Part shown: piece by piece, positions 25,650-36,548 of the stretch | Layout: every line of letters begins with the position of its first letter | Numbering within the stretch: the first letter of the stretch is position 1 | Source of the DNA: Apodemus sylvaticus | Lineage: Eukaryota; Chordata; Mammalia; Rodentia; Muridae | NCBI RefSeq assembly: GCF_947179515.1 | Contig: NC_067482.1 | Location: 71,128,311 to 71,192,310, forward strand | Direction: 5' to 3' | DNA: 64,000 bases | Notes under the pieces: model-generated | The model's input: the letters and a program-made list of their open reading frames with translations, nothing else | Told to the model about the DNA's origin: nothing | Databases searched by the model: none | Made by a program: the position numbers and the translations under genes

Positions 25650-26158
25650 TTTCCTTTCTGGGTCTCAATAGAAAAGAACAGGATTTAAGGGAGAATAATA
25701 ATATATAACAAAATAAAGCATAAAAATTGTCACATCCAAGCTGGACAAGATAAACCAACAGAAAAAAAAAGCCCAAGATAAAGGCACAAGAATTGGAGAC
25801 CCAGTTATTCTTACACTTAGAAATTCCATGAAAACACTGAATTGGAAGTCGTCACATCCATGCCGAGGACCTGGTGCAGACCCGTGCAGGCCCTGGGCTT
25901 GCTCTTTAGTCTCTGTGGGTTCACAGAGCACAGCTTAGCTCAGTGGATTTAGAGAGCTTTGTTTTCTTGTTCTTAGTCTCCTGTGAGTCTTACACCTTTT
26001 CTGTCTTCTTTCTCCCAGGCTTCTCTGAGCTCTTAGTGCAAGAATTTGATGGAGAAATCCCATTTAGGGCTGTGTATTCCAAGGTATCAAATTTAAACCA
26101 AGGTATGGTTTAAATTTGAACTCCATTTCCCCTTGAATTGTTTGGTTATATTGTGTAA

Positions 26159-26211
<53 letters not shown>

Positions 26212-26277
26212 ATATTATATTGTATATATAATATTATATTGTATATATAATATTGTTTATATTGTATATAATATATT
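26159..26277. repeat. Compound (AC)n(AT)n microsatellite with TATA-type tandem units
   Basis: About 32 bp of AC, 20 bp of AT, then imperfect repeats of about 19-23 bp built on TTGTATATATAATATTATA. Confidence 0.95.
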
Positions 26278-26419
26278 TTCTAGAGTTCCTTATGAATTTT
26301 GGCTATTAATCCTTCATTGAAGATCTAGATTGGTTAAAAACCCTTCCCCATTCTGTAGACTACTGCTTTGTAAGTATGAAGATATCCTTTGCTAAGCAGA
26401 AACTTTTCTGTTGTTTTAT

Positions 26420-26608
26420 TTTTTAGATTTTATTTATTTATTTATTTTTATGTATATGATCACACTGTAGATATCTTCAGACATACAAGAAGGGCTTCAA
26501 ATTTCATTTCAGATGATTGTGAGCCACCATTTGGTTGCTAGGAATCAAACTCAGGACCTGTGGAAGAGCAGTCAGTGCTCTTAACCACTGAGCACACTCT
26601 GTAGCACA
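26420..26608 (-). mobile_element. B2/B3-family SINE, antisense
   Basis: From left to right: the antisense tail (ATTTTATTTATTTATTTATT), CACTGTAGATATCTTCAGAC, GTGAGCCACCATTTGGTTGC, GGAATCAAACTCAGGACCTG, GAAGAGCAGTCAGTGCTCTT and AACCACTGAGC. The last part is the complement of the tRNA-derived A-box region. The element sits inside the antisense L1 ORF2. Confidence 0.93.
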
Positions 26609-27022
26609 AGGTTCTCCGTCTTTATGCAGTCTCATTTATTAATTACTTATCTGAGTGCCTATGATAATGGTGTTCTGTTCTGAAAGTCTTCTCCTGTGCC
26701 AATGAATTCAAGTCTATTCCCTACTTTTTATTCTGTCAGGTTCATTATATCTGGTTTTAGGCTGAGATCTTTTTTTGATTCCTTGTTTTATGCAAGGTGA
26801 TGAGATCTATTTGAATTCTTCTACATGCAGAAATCTTGTTTGGCCTGTACCATTGGTGCTGTCTCTTTTCTGGTGTATGTTTCTGGCTTGCTTATCAAAA
26901 ATCAATTACCTTTTAAAAAATGTTATTTTTACTACTGTAGCTATGTAATACAACTTGAAATCAGGAATAATAATAAGTTCAGCAATTCTTTTATTATGCA
27001 GGGTTTGTTTATCTATCCTGGG

Positions 27023-27024
<2 letters not shown>

Positions 27025-27101
<77 letters not shown>
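27025..27101. repeat. (GT)n microsatellite
   Basis: About 77 bp of GT with one TC and one TA interruption. Confidence 0.97.
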
Positions 27102-27600
27102 AGGTCTTCTTCTCATACCTCAGCTATATTGGAATGCACAAAGCTAACTAGGGTTGCTGAACTCTAATGCAAATATATGCTCCTTGCATTTGATTGTGTT
27201 TTCACCCTGGTGTCTGGGCATCTGGGTTTGGGAAAATCATAATTCTAGGTCCTAATATCTTGTCTTGTCTTTGTTGGGTGGATATTTTATTCCTTGGTTT
27301 CTGTTATCTGTTACCTTTTCTGCTTCAGAGGTGGCTTTGTATTGCCTGGTAGAAAATTCCTCTGTGGTTCTGATAAGTCTAGTTCTGGTTCTTGGCAGGA
27401 GTGGCAGAAATGAGGAAGACTTTAAAAGTAAGTAAAACTGAGCAGACAGAAGCTAAAATGCTTTTTGTACAAGGATGAGGTTGAAGGCCTAAATCTTGTC
27501 CACCAGTCACTCCTCTACTAAGGATTTGAGAAAAGGTGATTTCTGGACAGACAGTATAGCCAATTGCTAGATTCTCAGTTCAGTTAGAGGCCCTATTTTA
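27102..27600. other. Unclassified interval next to L1
   Basis: Not recognised with confidence. Stretches such as GTTGGGTGGATATTTTATTC and AGGTGGCTTTGTATTGCC could be antisense L1 5' region, but continuity with the L1 to the left is not shown. Confidence 0.3.
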
Positions 27601-27605
27601 AAGAA

Positions 27606-27832
27606 AATAGTGGTCAAATGGCACAATGGTAAAGAATAGCTTCTAGGGTACCCAAATTTGATTTCCAGTACCCAGAATGACAGTGCTTAACACTCTCTAA
27701 ACCCAGGTATAGGAAACTGATATCCTGCTCTGGACTTGCACCAGGTGCTACTCATTGGTGAAGCACAGAATACCTGTAAGAAAAACATCCATAATTATTA
27801 AATAAATAAATAAATAAATAAATAGAGCTGTG
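27606..27832 (+). mobile_element. Degenerate B3-type SINE
   Basis: GGCACAATGGTAAAGAATAG, ATTTGATTTCCAGTACCCAG, GGAAACTGATATCCTGCTCT, GCACCAGGTGCTACTC and a tail of AAAT repeats follow the order of a sense B3 element (tRNA-derived head, CACCAGG and ACACCCAT region, A-rich tail). About 70% similar by eye. Confidence 0.7.
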
Positions 27833-28499
27833 ACTAAATATACAGATAAACAAATAAATAGATAAGAAGGAAATTGAGAAAGACATTTAACAGTTACCTC
27901 TGTTTTCCATATGTACACAACAAACAACATAAATACATTAAATAATTCAGATTAAAAAATTAAGTGTCTAGAAGTGCATGGTTGCTATAGAATATGAGCA
28001 GTGAAATTCAAATTATCATTTAATACAGCCCTGATTTATAAGAAAATAAAAAGTTATAAAACAAGTTATGGATAACTTAGAGAAATACTATGAATGTAAG
28101 ATAAAGCTTGAATTGGAATTGAACTGTTAATATATGTAATACATTCATTTAACTCATAATCAATAGAAGCAAAGACTATAGAATCAGGAGAAAAATAACT
28201 TTAAGATTAGTGTAGGTAGGAAGATGAAGTAATTTATGGATAGGAAAATAGTAGACAACCTTCAAAGTGTTTGGCACCTATATTTCATACAAGCAGGTAA
28301 TGGAGGAATATATTTAGCATGTTCCTTTCTTTCTTTCTGAATTCTTCCTAGACTACTCTCAAGATTTTTCAAATTTTACCACAAACCCTATAATCAGTAT
28401 TTAGACTAACATATTCTGAGTTCTTGCAACTATTCTTTTGTCTCATTGAACACTAAGAGGTACTTAGGGTATGCCAGTAAGTTTTTAATGTAAATTTTT
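27833..28499. other. Unannotated AT-rich interval
   Basis: No gene or repeat recognised. Confidence 0.5.
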
Positions 28500-28515
28500 T
28501 ATTTCTGCATGTGTG

Positions 28516-28562
<47 letters not shown>

Positions 28563-28665
28563 CTTTGTGCATGCATTTGTGCACATGCTTGTTGATACTG
28601 GACTGGGTATTCGATCAAGCCACCATATATGGGGACTAGAAATCAGACTTGGGTCACTGATTCAT
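28500..28665 (-). mobile_element. Degenerate B3-type SINE, antisense, with (GT)n expansion
   Basis: The GT run at about 28519-28561 is followed by GCATTTGTGCACATGCTTG, CAAGCCACCATATATGGGG and ACTAGAAATCAGACTTGGGT. This corresponds to the antisense B3 order (GT-rich part, GAGCCACCATGTGGGTGC, GGAATCGAACTTGGGTC). Strongly diverged. Confidence 0.55.
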
Positions 28666-28731
28666 TTCTGTTGACTTTAATGTTCAGATTTTTGTTTTGG
28701 AATTGTATTTGTTCTATTTTTCATTGTTATT

Positions 28732-28824
28732 TATTGAAATAGTATCTCACTTTATGGCCCTAGCTGACATGAAACTGCTAGAGCTCTGGTTGCCTCTGTC
28801 TCTTGACTGCTGAGATTAAAGGGA
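28732..28824 (-). mobile_element. Degenerate B1-type SINE, antisense
   Basis: GAAATAGTATCTCACTTTAT, GGCCCTAGCTGACATGAAAC and a CTGCTGAGATTAAAGGGA end match the antisense of old B1 or proto-B1 SINEs. Confidence 0.65.
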
Positions 28825-29181
28825 TTTTAAAAGCCTTTAATCCACATTATTATATTACTAAATAAACAACTGAGTTACACTCCAAATTGAGGTTTTTTAT
28901 TTCAAGGTATCTCAGGTGGTTCTTAACCAAGTAGAACACGATTTCTGATCACTGATCATATATTTTACTTCTAAAGCAAAACATTTTCCACTTTAACTCT
29001 AAATGTACTAAGTACAATTTACAGAAAATCTAGTTTATGAAAATATTAAAGTCACTGAATTCACACAGTAGCATATAATTGGGTTCTTTACCAAATACTT
29101 TATATGTGAACATGTATGTATCTGGACATCAGGAAAAATAACAAAAAAAACAAAGAACATAGTAATGACACTGAGTCTTTG
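28825..29181. other. Unannotated interval
   Basis: No gene or repeat recognised. Confidence 0.5.
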
Positions 29182-29186
29182 AGTAG

Positions 29187-29585
29187 TGTACTGGCTAGTT
29201 TTGTGTGTCAACTTGACACAGGCTGGAGTTATCGCAGAGAAAGGAGCTTCAGTTGGGGAAGTGCCTCCATGAGATCCAGCTGTGGGGCATTTTCTCAATT
29301 AGTGATCAAGTGAGGAGGGCCCCTTATGGGTGGTACCACCTTTGGACTGGTGCTCTTGGGTTCTATAAGAGAGCAGGCTGAGCGAGCCAGGGGAAGCAAG
29401 CCAGTAAGAAATATCCCTTCATGGCCTCTGTATCAGCTCCTGCTTCCTAACCTGCTTGAGTTCCAGTCCTGACTTCCTTTAGTGATGAACTGCAATGTTG
29501 AAGTGTAAGCTCAATAAACCCTTTCCTCCCCAACTTGCTTCTGGGTCATGATGTTTGTGCAGGAATAGAAACCCTGACTAAGACA
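29187..29585 (+). mobile_element. LTR-like rodent interspersed repeat with 5-bp flanking repeats
   Basis: A 399-bp element begins TGTACTGGCTAGTTTTGTGT and ends GAAACCCTGACTAAGACA. It has TG...CA termini and is flanked by AGTAG at 29182-29186 and 29586-29590. Inside are a TATA-like TTCTATAAGAG (near 29360) and AATAAACCC (near 29512), in the order expected for a solo LTR promoter and polyadenylation signal. The LTR interpretation is mine. The sequence is a very common rodent repeat that I recognise but cannot name safely. Diverged copies lie at about 1294-1672 and 48840-49110. Confidence 0.8.
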
Positions 29586-29590
29586 AGTAG

Positions 29591-30448
29591 ATAATGATAG
29601 GAAATATTTTCTAGAACACAAAGCAATAGTTTCATATTAGCAAGGACATTGTGAATTTAGGGACCATGCTTCCATATACATTCTAACTTTTGCTTTATCT
29701 CCAAAAGTATGATCTCAAGGAAACAAACAAGAACCTCATTATTGACAAGTGAAAAGAAGTACTACAATTCAAAGTATGCACATTTATCAGTTATCGGTAG
29801 ACCTTTCCAGTAGAAGAAAATCATAACTCCTCTTACTTTAAAATGTCCTGGTACTTATTTAAAACAAGAGTTACATCAGAAGCAAATTACATTGTTACAA
29901 ACTAATAAAGCACCATTGACACCATAAAAGGGTTAAAATACTCCCTGCCCATTTGTGTGCCTTGATTGTCATTCTTTTTTCCTTTGGAATAAAGAAATCC
30001 AAAATATTTAGATTCATGAGTGTGATATTCAGCAACCTCTCAGATTTAGCAGCATTTTGTTTTTTACCCATAATTAGGCTCCCATACAAATTCTCTATTT
30101 TTCTTTAAGTGCATGGTTAATTAGTCACTCTGGATTTTATTTACAGTTGTTACACTTATTTTTAGTATCTATAGTGCCGTACATTGTAATAAGTGCTGGG
30201 CTGTTTTGGATAGCCTCATCAATACATTGTTAAGGCTCCTTCCCTCTGCCTATATTTCTCATAGTATTCTTGTACTTTGAGACCAAGATCAAAACTCATT
30301 CCTGATCATATTTTCTTTCTAGATGCTCTAAAATGATCCTGTCTTTGAAACTGTAAAAAGCAGTTGTTTATACACTATTTCATCAGATAAGTTCTTATTA
30401 ACTTCAAATATCTATTACAGACTCACACAAATTATATTTTAAAATATG

Positions 30449-30449
<1 letters not shown>
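29591..30449. other. Unannotated interval
   Basis: No gene or repeat recognised. Confidence 0.5.

Positions 30450-30519
<70 letters not shown>
30450..30519. repeat. Compound (AT)n(AG)n microsatellite
   Basis: About 46 bp of AT followed directly by about 24 bp of AG. Confidence 0.97.
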
Positions 30520-31011
30520 GAATATGCCTTCTCTCTTATTCAATCCATTAAATGTCTGAAGGCACCAATCCATCTTGCCCATCATTGCTGCCATGGATGA
30601 TGGGCTCACTGCTTTTTAAAGAAACCAATCATTAGAGCATTCTGAATGCTATCCAGCTCTTCCTTGACTTAAAGTTATATCCCCTTCTGCCTTCCTGCAC
30701 ATCCACATACTGGCCTTTGTTTATGTAGGCATAACAGAAAGCAATGCTGGTCAATTATAAGAACTACTATTTGTTCCAATCAGCACATACCCTTCCTCTG
30801 GGAACTGTGCCCTACATTCCATCAAGTCTTCCAATGTTAGTCGATCAAGTAAGAGAAAGAAATATATGTTCACCATTTCCAAATCAGTCAGTGTGTGCCT
30901 CTCCTAGGAGAGGAATCTCAGGGTTGAATACAAACATAACCCAGGAACATCAAGGGGAAGATTTTCAACTCTGAAGTTATTTTTATTTGAGTTCTGTAAC
31001 AGGTAGTTTAC
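30520..31011. other. Unannotated interval
   Basis: No gene or repeat recognised. A 76-codon plus frame at 30744-30974 is featureless. Confidence 0.5.
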
Positions 31012-31200
31012 GTGTGTGTATATATACACACTCACATAAATCTACTGAGTCAGCTTTTGTTGATGATGCATATATATATTATATATATAATATATATATG
31101 TATATGGTTTCAGAACTCACGTCTTCCTTCTTTCCTTGCTTCCGTCCTCTCTTCCTTCCTTCCTTCCTTGCTTCCATCCTTCCTCCTTCTCTTTTGTCTT
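31012..31200. repeat. TA-rich block plus (CTTC)n tract; partial copy of 31.7 kb sequence
   Basis: 31033-31064 and 31108-31120 repeat, in the same order, sequences found at 31744-31775 and 31843-31855. Each copy has a TA-rich stretch between the two blocks. The first copy is followed by an imperfect CTTC repeat (31118-31200). Confidence 0.75.
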
Positions 31201-31329
31201 TTTCATTCTAATTTACCCGATGGTTTAGCATGCAAAAGTGCCAGACATCTTAGAAATAAATATCCCTTCTATGTCAATTCACCCAGAAGGTAGAAGACTA
31301 AAAATATCTCAATTTGATTAATAAGGCCG

Positions 31330-31773
31330 ACATGACCTCATAACTGAAATCAGACAAAGATTTTTAGTATAATATTTTTATTAATCTCTAAGAATTTCAT
31401 ACAGTGAATTTAGATCATATTCACCCTCCTCTTCCATCCCACTTGTCTTCAGATCCACCCCTATCCTATAGGCCTCCAGCTTTCTGTTCTGTTTAATAAT
31501 AATAACCCAACCAAGGTTTTCATAGCACTCATTAATATAAAGTTTTAATATTTTAACTGAAATAAAATTATACGACTTTTATCTCTCCCTTTCCTCCTCA
31601 GGCCACACATGGTTACCCTTTCTCACACCCTTCACATATCCTTCAACATTCAATTTGATAACCTCTTTTTGTTTATTATGGTTGCATACATATTCTATGT
31701 ATGTTTATATGTGTGCGAATATATATATATATATACACACACACACATAAATCTACTGAGTCATCTTTTGTTG

Positions 31774-31840
<67 letters not shown>

Positions 31841-31960
31841 GTTTTCAGAACTCACCAGTCTGCACTAGACAACAAAAAAAATGGGACTCACTCCCGAGAG
31901 AGATTAATTTTCCTTCTCCCAGGAGTCACTTATTGCCTTTGGTTTTTTTGTTGGTGAATA
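31330..31960 (-). mobile_element. Old L1 3' UTR fragment, antisense, with TA microsatellites
   Basis: AATTTCATACAGTGAATTTA, GATCATATTCACCCTCCTCT, TCAGATCCACCCCTATCC, GGCCACACATGGTTACCC and ATCTACTGAGTCATCTTTTG are antisense landmarks of old rodent L1 3' ends. Two TA runs (31719-31735 and 31776-31830) have expanded inside it. No coding sequence. Confidence 0.6.
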
Positions 31961-33654
31961 AACCCCTGTAAAGTTTCTCTTCTTCCTTATTAATATACCA
32001 TTGATATTGTAACTTATTCACAGATCTAGTTAAAGGTGTTAGGCCAGATTTTTCTATATGACTGTTTATTACAAATGTCCCAACCTGTCCAACAAATCTG
32101 TGCTCAGGCACATAAATAAAATAAATATGTCTAATCCTTGCAACATGATAACACTTAAAATATCTAAAATATAAAAGAAAAACATGAATAAATATTAACC
32201 ACATCATGCTATTAGAAGGGAGGCTCCAAAGGCTGGAAGCAATATGGCATTCTCCTGAAGAGTGCAAAATGAGCAGTATCTTCTCATGTTTGGCTATGGA
32301 TTCCTGCTGATTTTGCCAACCAAGTCGAGATAATTATACTCTTTTAAGTTCTGGAAGCATTGATGTAGAAGTAAGATTAATTCCTACAATGTTTGGTACC
32401 CTCGCCAAAGAAGCCATCTAGCAAATTAGAATGAAAATGTAAGTCTTTATCTTAAAAAAACTAAAGAAGCCTTGCATGATAGCAATTCTGACATCATGTA
32501 ATAACCTGGACTACCTCTGCTTAGCTAAAGATAAACCTAAGTCAGATAGGCTTGGTCTCAATTCATGATAACATGTGTGTTAAGTTATATTATTTCTCTT
32601 CTCTGAACTGGTGGAGGTTATATGAACATCTGGCAGTGGTGGCAACTCTCTGTCATTACTGTGAAAGATAGTTTGCCAGATATTACAAAAACAAACACTA
32701 GGAATAGGCACATTTTACCCACATGCAAAACCTATAACTATCATTCTGATTGGAAAAGACAGAAAAATGTACGAGAGAAGTATGTTCTCTAATTTTACTA
32801 ATAGTCTAAAGTTGAGAGACTGGAGGTTTCAAAATGAAATAGTAACAGTGAAGAAGGGTGTGAAATGGGCAGAGAATTGAGAGAGGGAAAAACAAAAAGC
32901 AGGATATACTGCATTGCTTCTAGGCACATGGAGAGCTAGGACCAGGATAATGAAAGCCATGAGGCAGAAATAGGCAAAATACTTTGCATTTAATAGTAAC
33001 ATAGTCAGTTCAAAAGAAAATAAAGGATAAGCAGAGTATTTCTAGAGTTTAATTGGAAAACAAACACAGAAAATAGGGCTTGGAAATGGAATTAAAATGT
33101 ATCCTTTATTCATGATGACACTATAAGGTCATAGGTTGATGAGAAAAATCCTTCTCAGAAGAACAGAAGTGAAGATGCAGTATCTGGAAGATTGATAAAC
33201 TCAACAACTTTAAAAGGTATGAACCAGAGACTGTACCTCATACATCTCATCTCCACAGTAAGAATTAAACTTGTTCAAGAGATCCTATGTGATTTGGCAC
33301 AGGATTTTATCCAAGAGGATTCTGGGATAGAAGGAAATAGGATGGGATCCAGAGTATTGAGTTGTAACACTTCAATTCCAGGTATGAATAATAACCAAGA
33401 TGTTTAAATCCATGCAAAATATGAAAGGTAAATTAAAAAACCTGATCCAGAAGAGGCAAACTTAGTGGAAGACATGAAGGTGGGCTTAGAAAAGCAGTCA
33501 GGGGTTTTATCCCTGGTTGAGATTCATGCCATAAAACTTTACATCTCTGGATGTCAACAGATAAGTAAATCTGATTCCCATATAGCCGATATCCATATTG
33601 GAACCTATACCACAATACTACCCAAAGACCTATTTTCTCAATTGCAGCTAAGAA
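31961..33654. other. Unannotated interval
   Basis: No gene or repeat recognised. A 113-codon minus frame at 31926-32267 and a 71-codon plus frame at 33192-33407 show no domain. Confidence 0.5.
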
Positions 33655-33657
33655 TTA

Positions 33658-33985
33658 TAAGAACATCATCCTAAGTGAGGTAACCCAGTCTCAAAAGAAC
33701 ACTCATGGTATGCACTCACTGATAAGTGGATATTAGCCTAGAAGCTTGGAATACCCAAGACACAATCCACATATCAAATGATGCCCAAGGAGAAGGAAGG
33801 AGTGGCCCCTGGTTCTGGAAAGGCTCAGTGCAGCAGTGTAGGGGAATACCAGAACAGGGAAGTGGGAAGTGGTGGATGGGGAAACAGGGGGAGGGAAGAG
33901 GGCTTATGGGACTTTGGGGGAGGGGAAATCCAGGAAAGGGAAAATCATTTGAAATGTAAATAAAGAATATAGTGAATAAACAAAC
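33658..33985 (+). mobile_element. 5'-truncated L1 tail (last ORF2 codons plus 3' UTR)
   Basis: It begins within ORF2 at GAACATCATCCTAAGTGAGG, passes the terminal codons (SLISGY-type, TGGATATTAG) and the 3' UTR (AGGAGTGGCCCCTGGTTCTG), and ends ATGTAAATAAAGAATATAGT with an AAAC-type A-rich tail. It differs in the tail from the L1 at 36.7 kb and from the 5.2/15.7 kb group. No clear target-site duplication seen. Confidence 0.92.
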
Positions 33986-34384
33986 AAACAAAAAGAACCC
34001 AGTTCTGGCATTTTAAGGTTAAGTAAGAATAAGGGTAACAGGATTGTAGTGCACAGCAGTTAAGAACCATAACTGTTGACTTGGTTCTACTTATTTTGAT
34101 GGATAGTTAGACTATGTGAAAGATCCAATTATAGCAAATTTGATTGTGATTAAGTCTTTGCTACAATGCTAACTGAAAATGACAATCACAGAGACTATGC
34201 AATCATCATAAGTTAATACTTCTAGAGCCCAAGAGGAAAGCATTCTTAGTGATATTGTTATTACATATGAATGTAATTATTCTTATCCTGTTCATGAAAA
34301 TTTCATTGAAATAATTGAATATATTGGGAAAAATTGTGATTGAATAAATGAACATTGGTTTTAAGTCTGAATTTCTTCAGGAAT
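33986..34384. other. Unannotated interval
   Basis: No gene or repeat recognised. Confidence 0.5.
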
Positions 34385-34560
34385 AACAGCTAGCATTTTA
34401 CATTTTATTGTAGGTTGTGAGGAATGCTCAGAAACTTGGTCTCATGTAGTCTCCACAATGAAATGAATTTGTTGCCATTTGTACAAACTTAGACTTGAGA
34501 CCCAGAGAGATAAGCTATCTTGATTAAAACCATCTAGCTATGGCAACCATCACAGAAGTT
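34385..34560 (+). mobile_element. MIR-like ancient SINE
   Basis: TAGCATTTTACATTTTATTG, a CATGTAGTCTCCACAATG stretch, then GAGACCCAGAGAGATAAGC and ACCATCTAGCTATGGCA follow the MIR core and 3' order (CTGAGGCCCAGAGAGGTTAAG, CACACAGCTAG). Very diverged, as expected for a mammalian-wide repeat. Confidence 0.5.
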
Positions 34561-35636
34561 TCCTCCTATACCAGATTTAAAAAAAATGCAGAAATGTACA
34601 AACAGACATCAAATCCTTCCTTTCTGAGCTCAAGGAACCCTATGCAAGATAAGGCAGGAACAGAGTAAGAGCAAGAGGGGATATAGGACACCAGGAAAAC
34701 AGGTACTGTGAACTAATGTTATCAAAACTTGACAAACTCACAGAGACTGAGCGGATGCATAGGAACTGTACAGGTCTGGACTAGGTGTGTTATGACTTCC
34801 AGTTTAGAGTTTGAAATGGAATTTCTAAGCTTGTAAATGAGAGGATCTCTGAATTTCATGCCTTTTCAGGTATTCTTTTTCTTCTGGTTGTTATGCTAGT
34901 TCCAGAGATAGTTTTAATTTTATCTTACAATGTTTTATTTTTGGTTTTATTATCCCCTAAAAGCCTGCTCGAAGTTTTTAATTGAGAGATAGAAAGTGAG
35001 TGGATTCAGATTTGAGAGAGGATAAGTAGAGGATATGCTATCAGGATATGTTATGTGAGGAAAAAGTATATTATCAAAAAAAAAGAAAGGTATGGGTTGG
35101 GGGAAGCCACCAACAGGAGAAAGGGAAAAATAGACAAGCCAGAGAAGGGAGCTTCTATTTAAGGAAGGTGGCTGGAATTCATTTCTTGCTTCTTTGAGAA
35201 TAGTAAATACCCACCTCAGCTCAAGCTGGCAAAAAATCCAGTCCTTTGATTCAGAGTGTAATGATGCCTCTTCCATGTCAGCACAGTGCTCTAGTGACTA
35301 ATTGTCATGTTCTTGTAAATTGTGAGCAGAAAAATCTGCATTCCTAAGTCCCTCCTTGAGAAATTTTGATTTGATTCAGTGATGCTTGGAGTCTGCTTTA
35401 ACCTTCTTGACACCCCTAAAGATTTTTTCATCTGACAGATTCACTCAACTGTGTGTTGTGACTTAGCAGGGTCATTTGGGAGAGTCCTTCATAGAGTACC
35501 TAATGGAAGCTACATCTTCCTGAGAGGTTCCCAGGAAACTGGAGAACAGAATGAATACAGCTTTGAAACTAAAGGCCGTAGCTCAATGTCTGATAAATGT
35601 CCTTCAGTGAGTTAAGTCATCTCTCTGAAACTTAAT
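34561..35636. other. Unannotated interval
   Basis: No gene or repeat recognised. A 108-codon minus frame at 34950-35276 is featureless. Confidence 0.5.
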
Positions 35637-35795
35637 ATATTAGTACATTTCATGCTGCTGTAGTGTTACTGGGGGATCAGTACTTTACACAACAAAGGAG
35701 GTTTAATTCATGTTTTATGGTTAAAGTGTGGAGAGCATTTTTATCATCTGACTCTGGTGAGGGTTTCCTTGGTTGTGTCATGTAAGACAAAATGG
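35637..35795 (-). mobile_element. ERVL-MaLR-like LTR end, antisense
   Basis: TATTAGTACATTTCATGCTG followed by a GGAGGTTTAATTCATG stretch resembles the antisense end of MLT1/MST-class LTRs (CTGTATTAGTCCATTTTCAT, AAGAGGTTTAATTG). Diverged; extent approximate. Confidence 0.45.
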
Positions 35796-35877
35796 GGAAG
35801 AGATATATAAAGAGCAGTTGAGATGGATAGATTATACTTTCATGAAAGCATAATCAATACTTAAGACATACTGAAAT

Positions 35878-35920
35878 AAGATAAGACAATACTGAAAAGA
35901 AAATGAACTTTGAGTTCATC
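35878..35920 (+). repeat. 43-bp direct duplication, copy 1
   Basis: Identical at 42 of 43 positions to 36549-36591. It starts AAGATAAGACAATACTGAAA and ends TTTGAGTTCATC. Confidence 0.95.
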
Positions 35921-35958
35921 ATAATTTTTCATGAAAAATCTTGTTAAAAAGTAACTCA

Positions 35959-36193
35959 GCCTTTTATTCTCTTACTCTCTTACTTTTACTCTCTTACTTT
36001 CTTCCCCTCTTCCCCTCTTCCCTTTCTGTTTCCTCTCTACCTATTCCTCTCCCTCTTCACTCCCCATGTATTCACGGATAGTTTCTACACCTCACCTACC
36101 ATTTCTCTCTCTTTCTCCCATTCTCTGTCTCTACTCCCACAAATCCCCCCTGCCCATAATAAAAAAATAAACAAATAAAAATAAAAATAAAAT
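35959..36193 (+). mobile_element. Unidentified 235-bp pyrimidine-rich insertion with A-rich tail and 13-bp TSD
   Basis: The insert is bounded by perfect direct repeats AAAAAGTAACTCA at 35946-35958 and 36194-36206. The left repeat starts at a TT/AAAA boundary (TTGTTAAAAAGT), the preferred L1 endonuclease site. The body is mostly C/T (repeated CTCTTACT and CCCCTCTT), ends with CCCATAATAAAAAAATAAAC (an AATAAA-like signal) and has an A-rich tail with T interruptions. These hallmarks indicate L1-mediated insertion of a short RNA. I do not recognise the source transcript. Confidence 0.75.
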
Positions 36194-36206
36194 AAAAAGT
36201 AACTCA

Positions 36207-36548
36207 TTCTTCCAGAATTTCCTTCATCCCTATAGAGTTAGCACCTCCAGTGATTCAGCCATTTCCAGCCAGATCCCACCACACAAAGATTTCTTCTTAT
36301 ATCATCAATGCGTCACAGGGATAGCCACAAATCTCAATACAGGAATGGTTGGGAAACACATAGACCATTTACCACTCAGCATTGAACTTTCTAATTTTAG
36401 AGAGCTTAAGCTACTTTAATAAACTTTCATGAAAATCAAAGGACAGCCTAAGGAGACAATGCCATTCATGATAATTGAAAATAAAAAGCCTTAAAACTTA
36501 AAGTTTAGAAAATAACAGGGGAGAAAAATTCACAAATGAAAAGTCACA
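36207..36548. other. Unannotated interval
   Basis: Lies between the pyrimidine-rich insert and copy 2 of the 43-bp duplication. No gene or repeat recognised. Confidence 0.5.

Larger units (their letters stand above)
25650..27024 (-). mobile_element. Old L1, antisense (3' UTR then ORF2), interrupted by a B2
   Basis: Left to right, 25650-26080 matches the antisense of a rodent L1 3' UTR (AGGACCTGGTGCAGACCCGT, then GGAGAAATCCCATTTAGGGC). 26280-26420 and 26609-27024 match antisense ORF2 C-terminal sequence (TTCTGAAAGTCTTCTCCTGT, CTTCTACATGCAGAAATC, AGCTATGTAATACAACTTG). It contains a 14-bp palindrome, an AC/AT microsatellite and an inserted B2, and runs into a long GT repeat. All reading frames are broken. 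Confidence 0.8.

Noticed and set aside
29187..29585. URR1 as the identity of this repeat
   Set aside because: URR1 is the element at 19428-19658 with CAGTGGTT-type inverted repeats and about 8-bp duplications; this one has TG...CA ends and 5-bp flanks.
33658..33663. AAGAAC as target-site duplication of the L1 tail ending near 33985
   Set aside because: Only six bases and partly L1-like; not distinguishable from chance.
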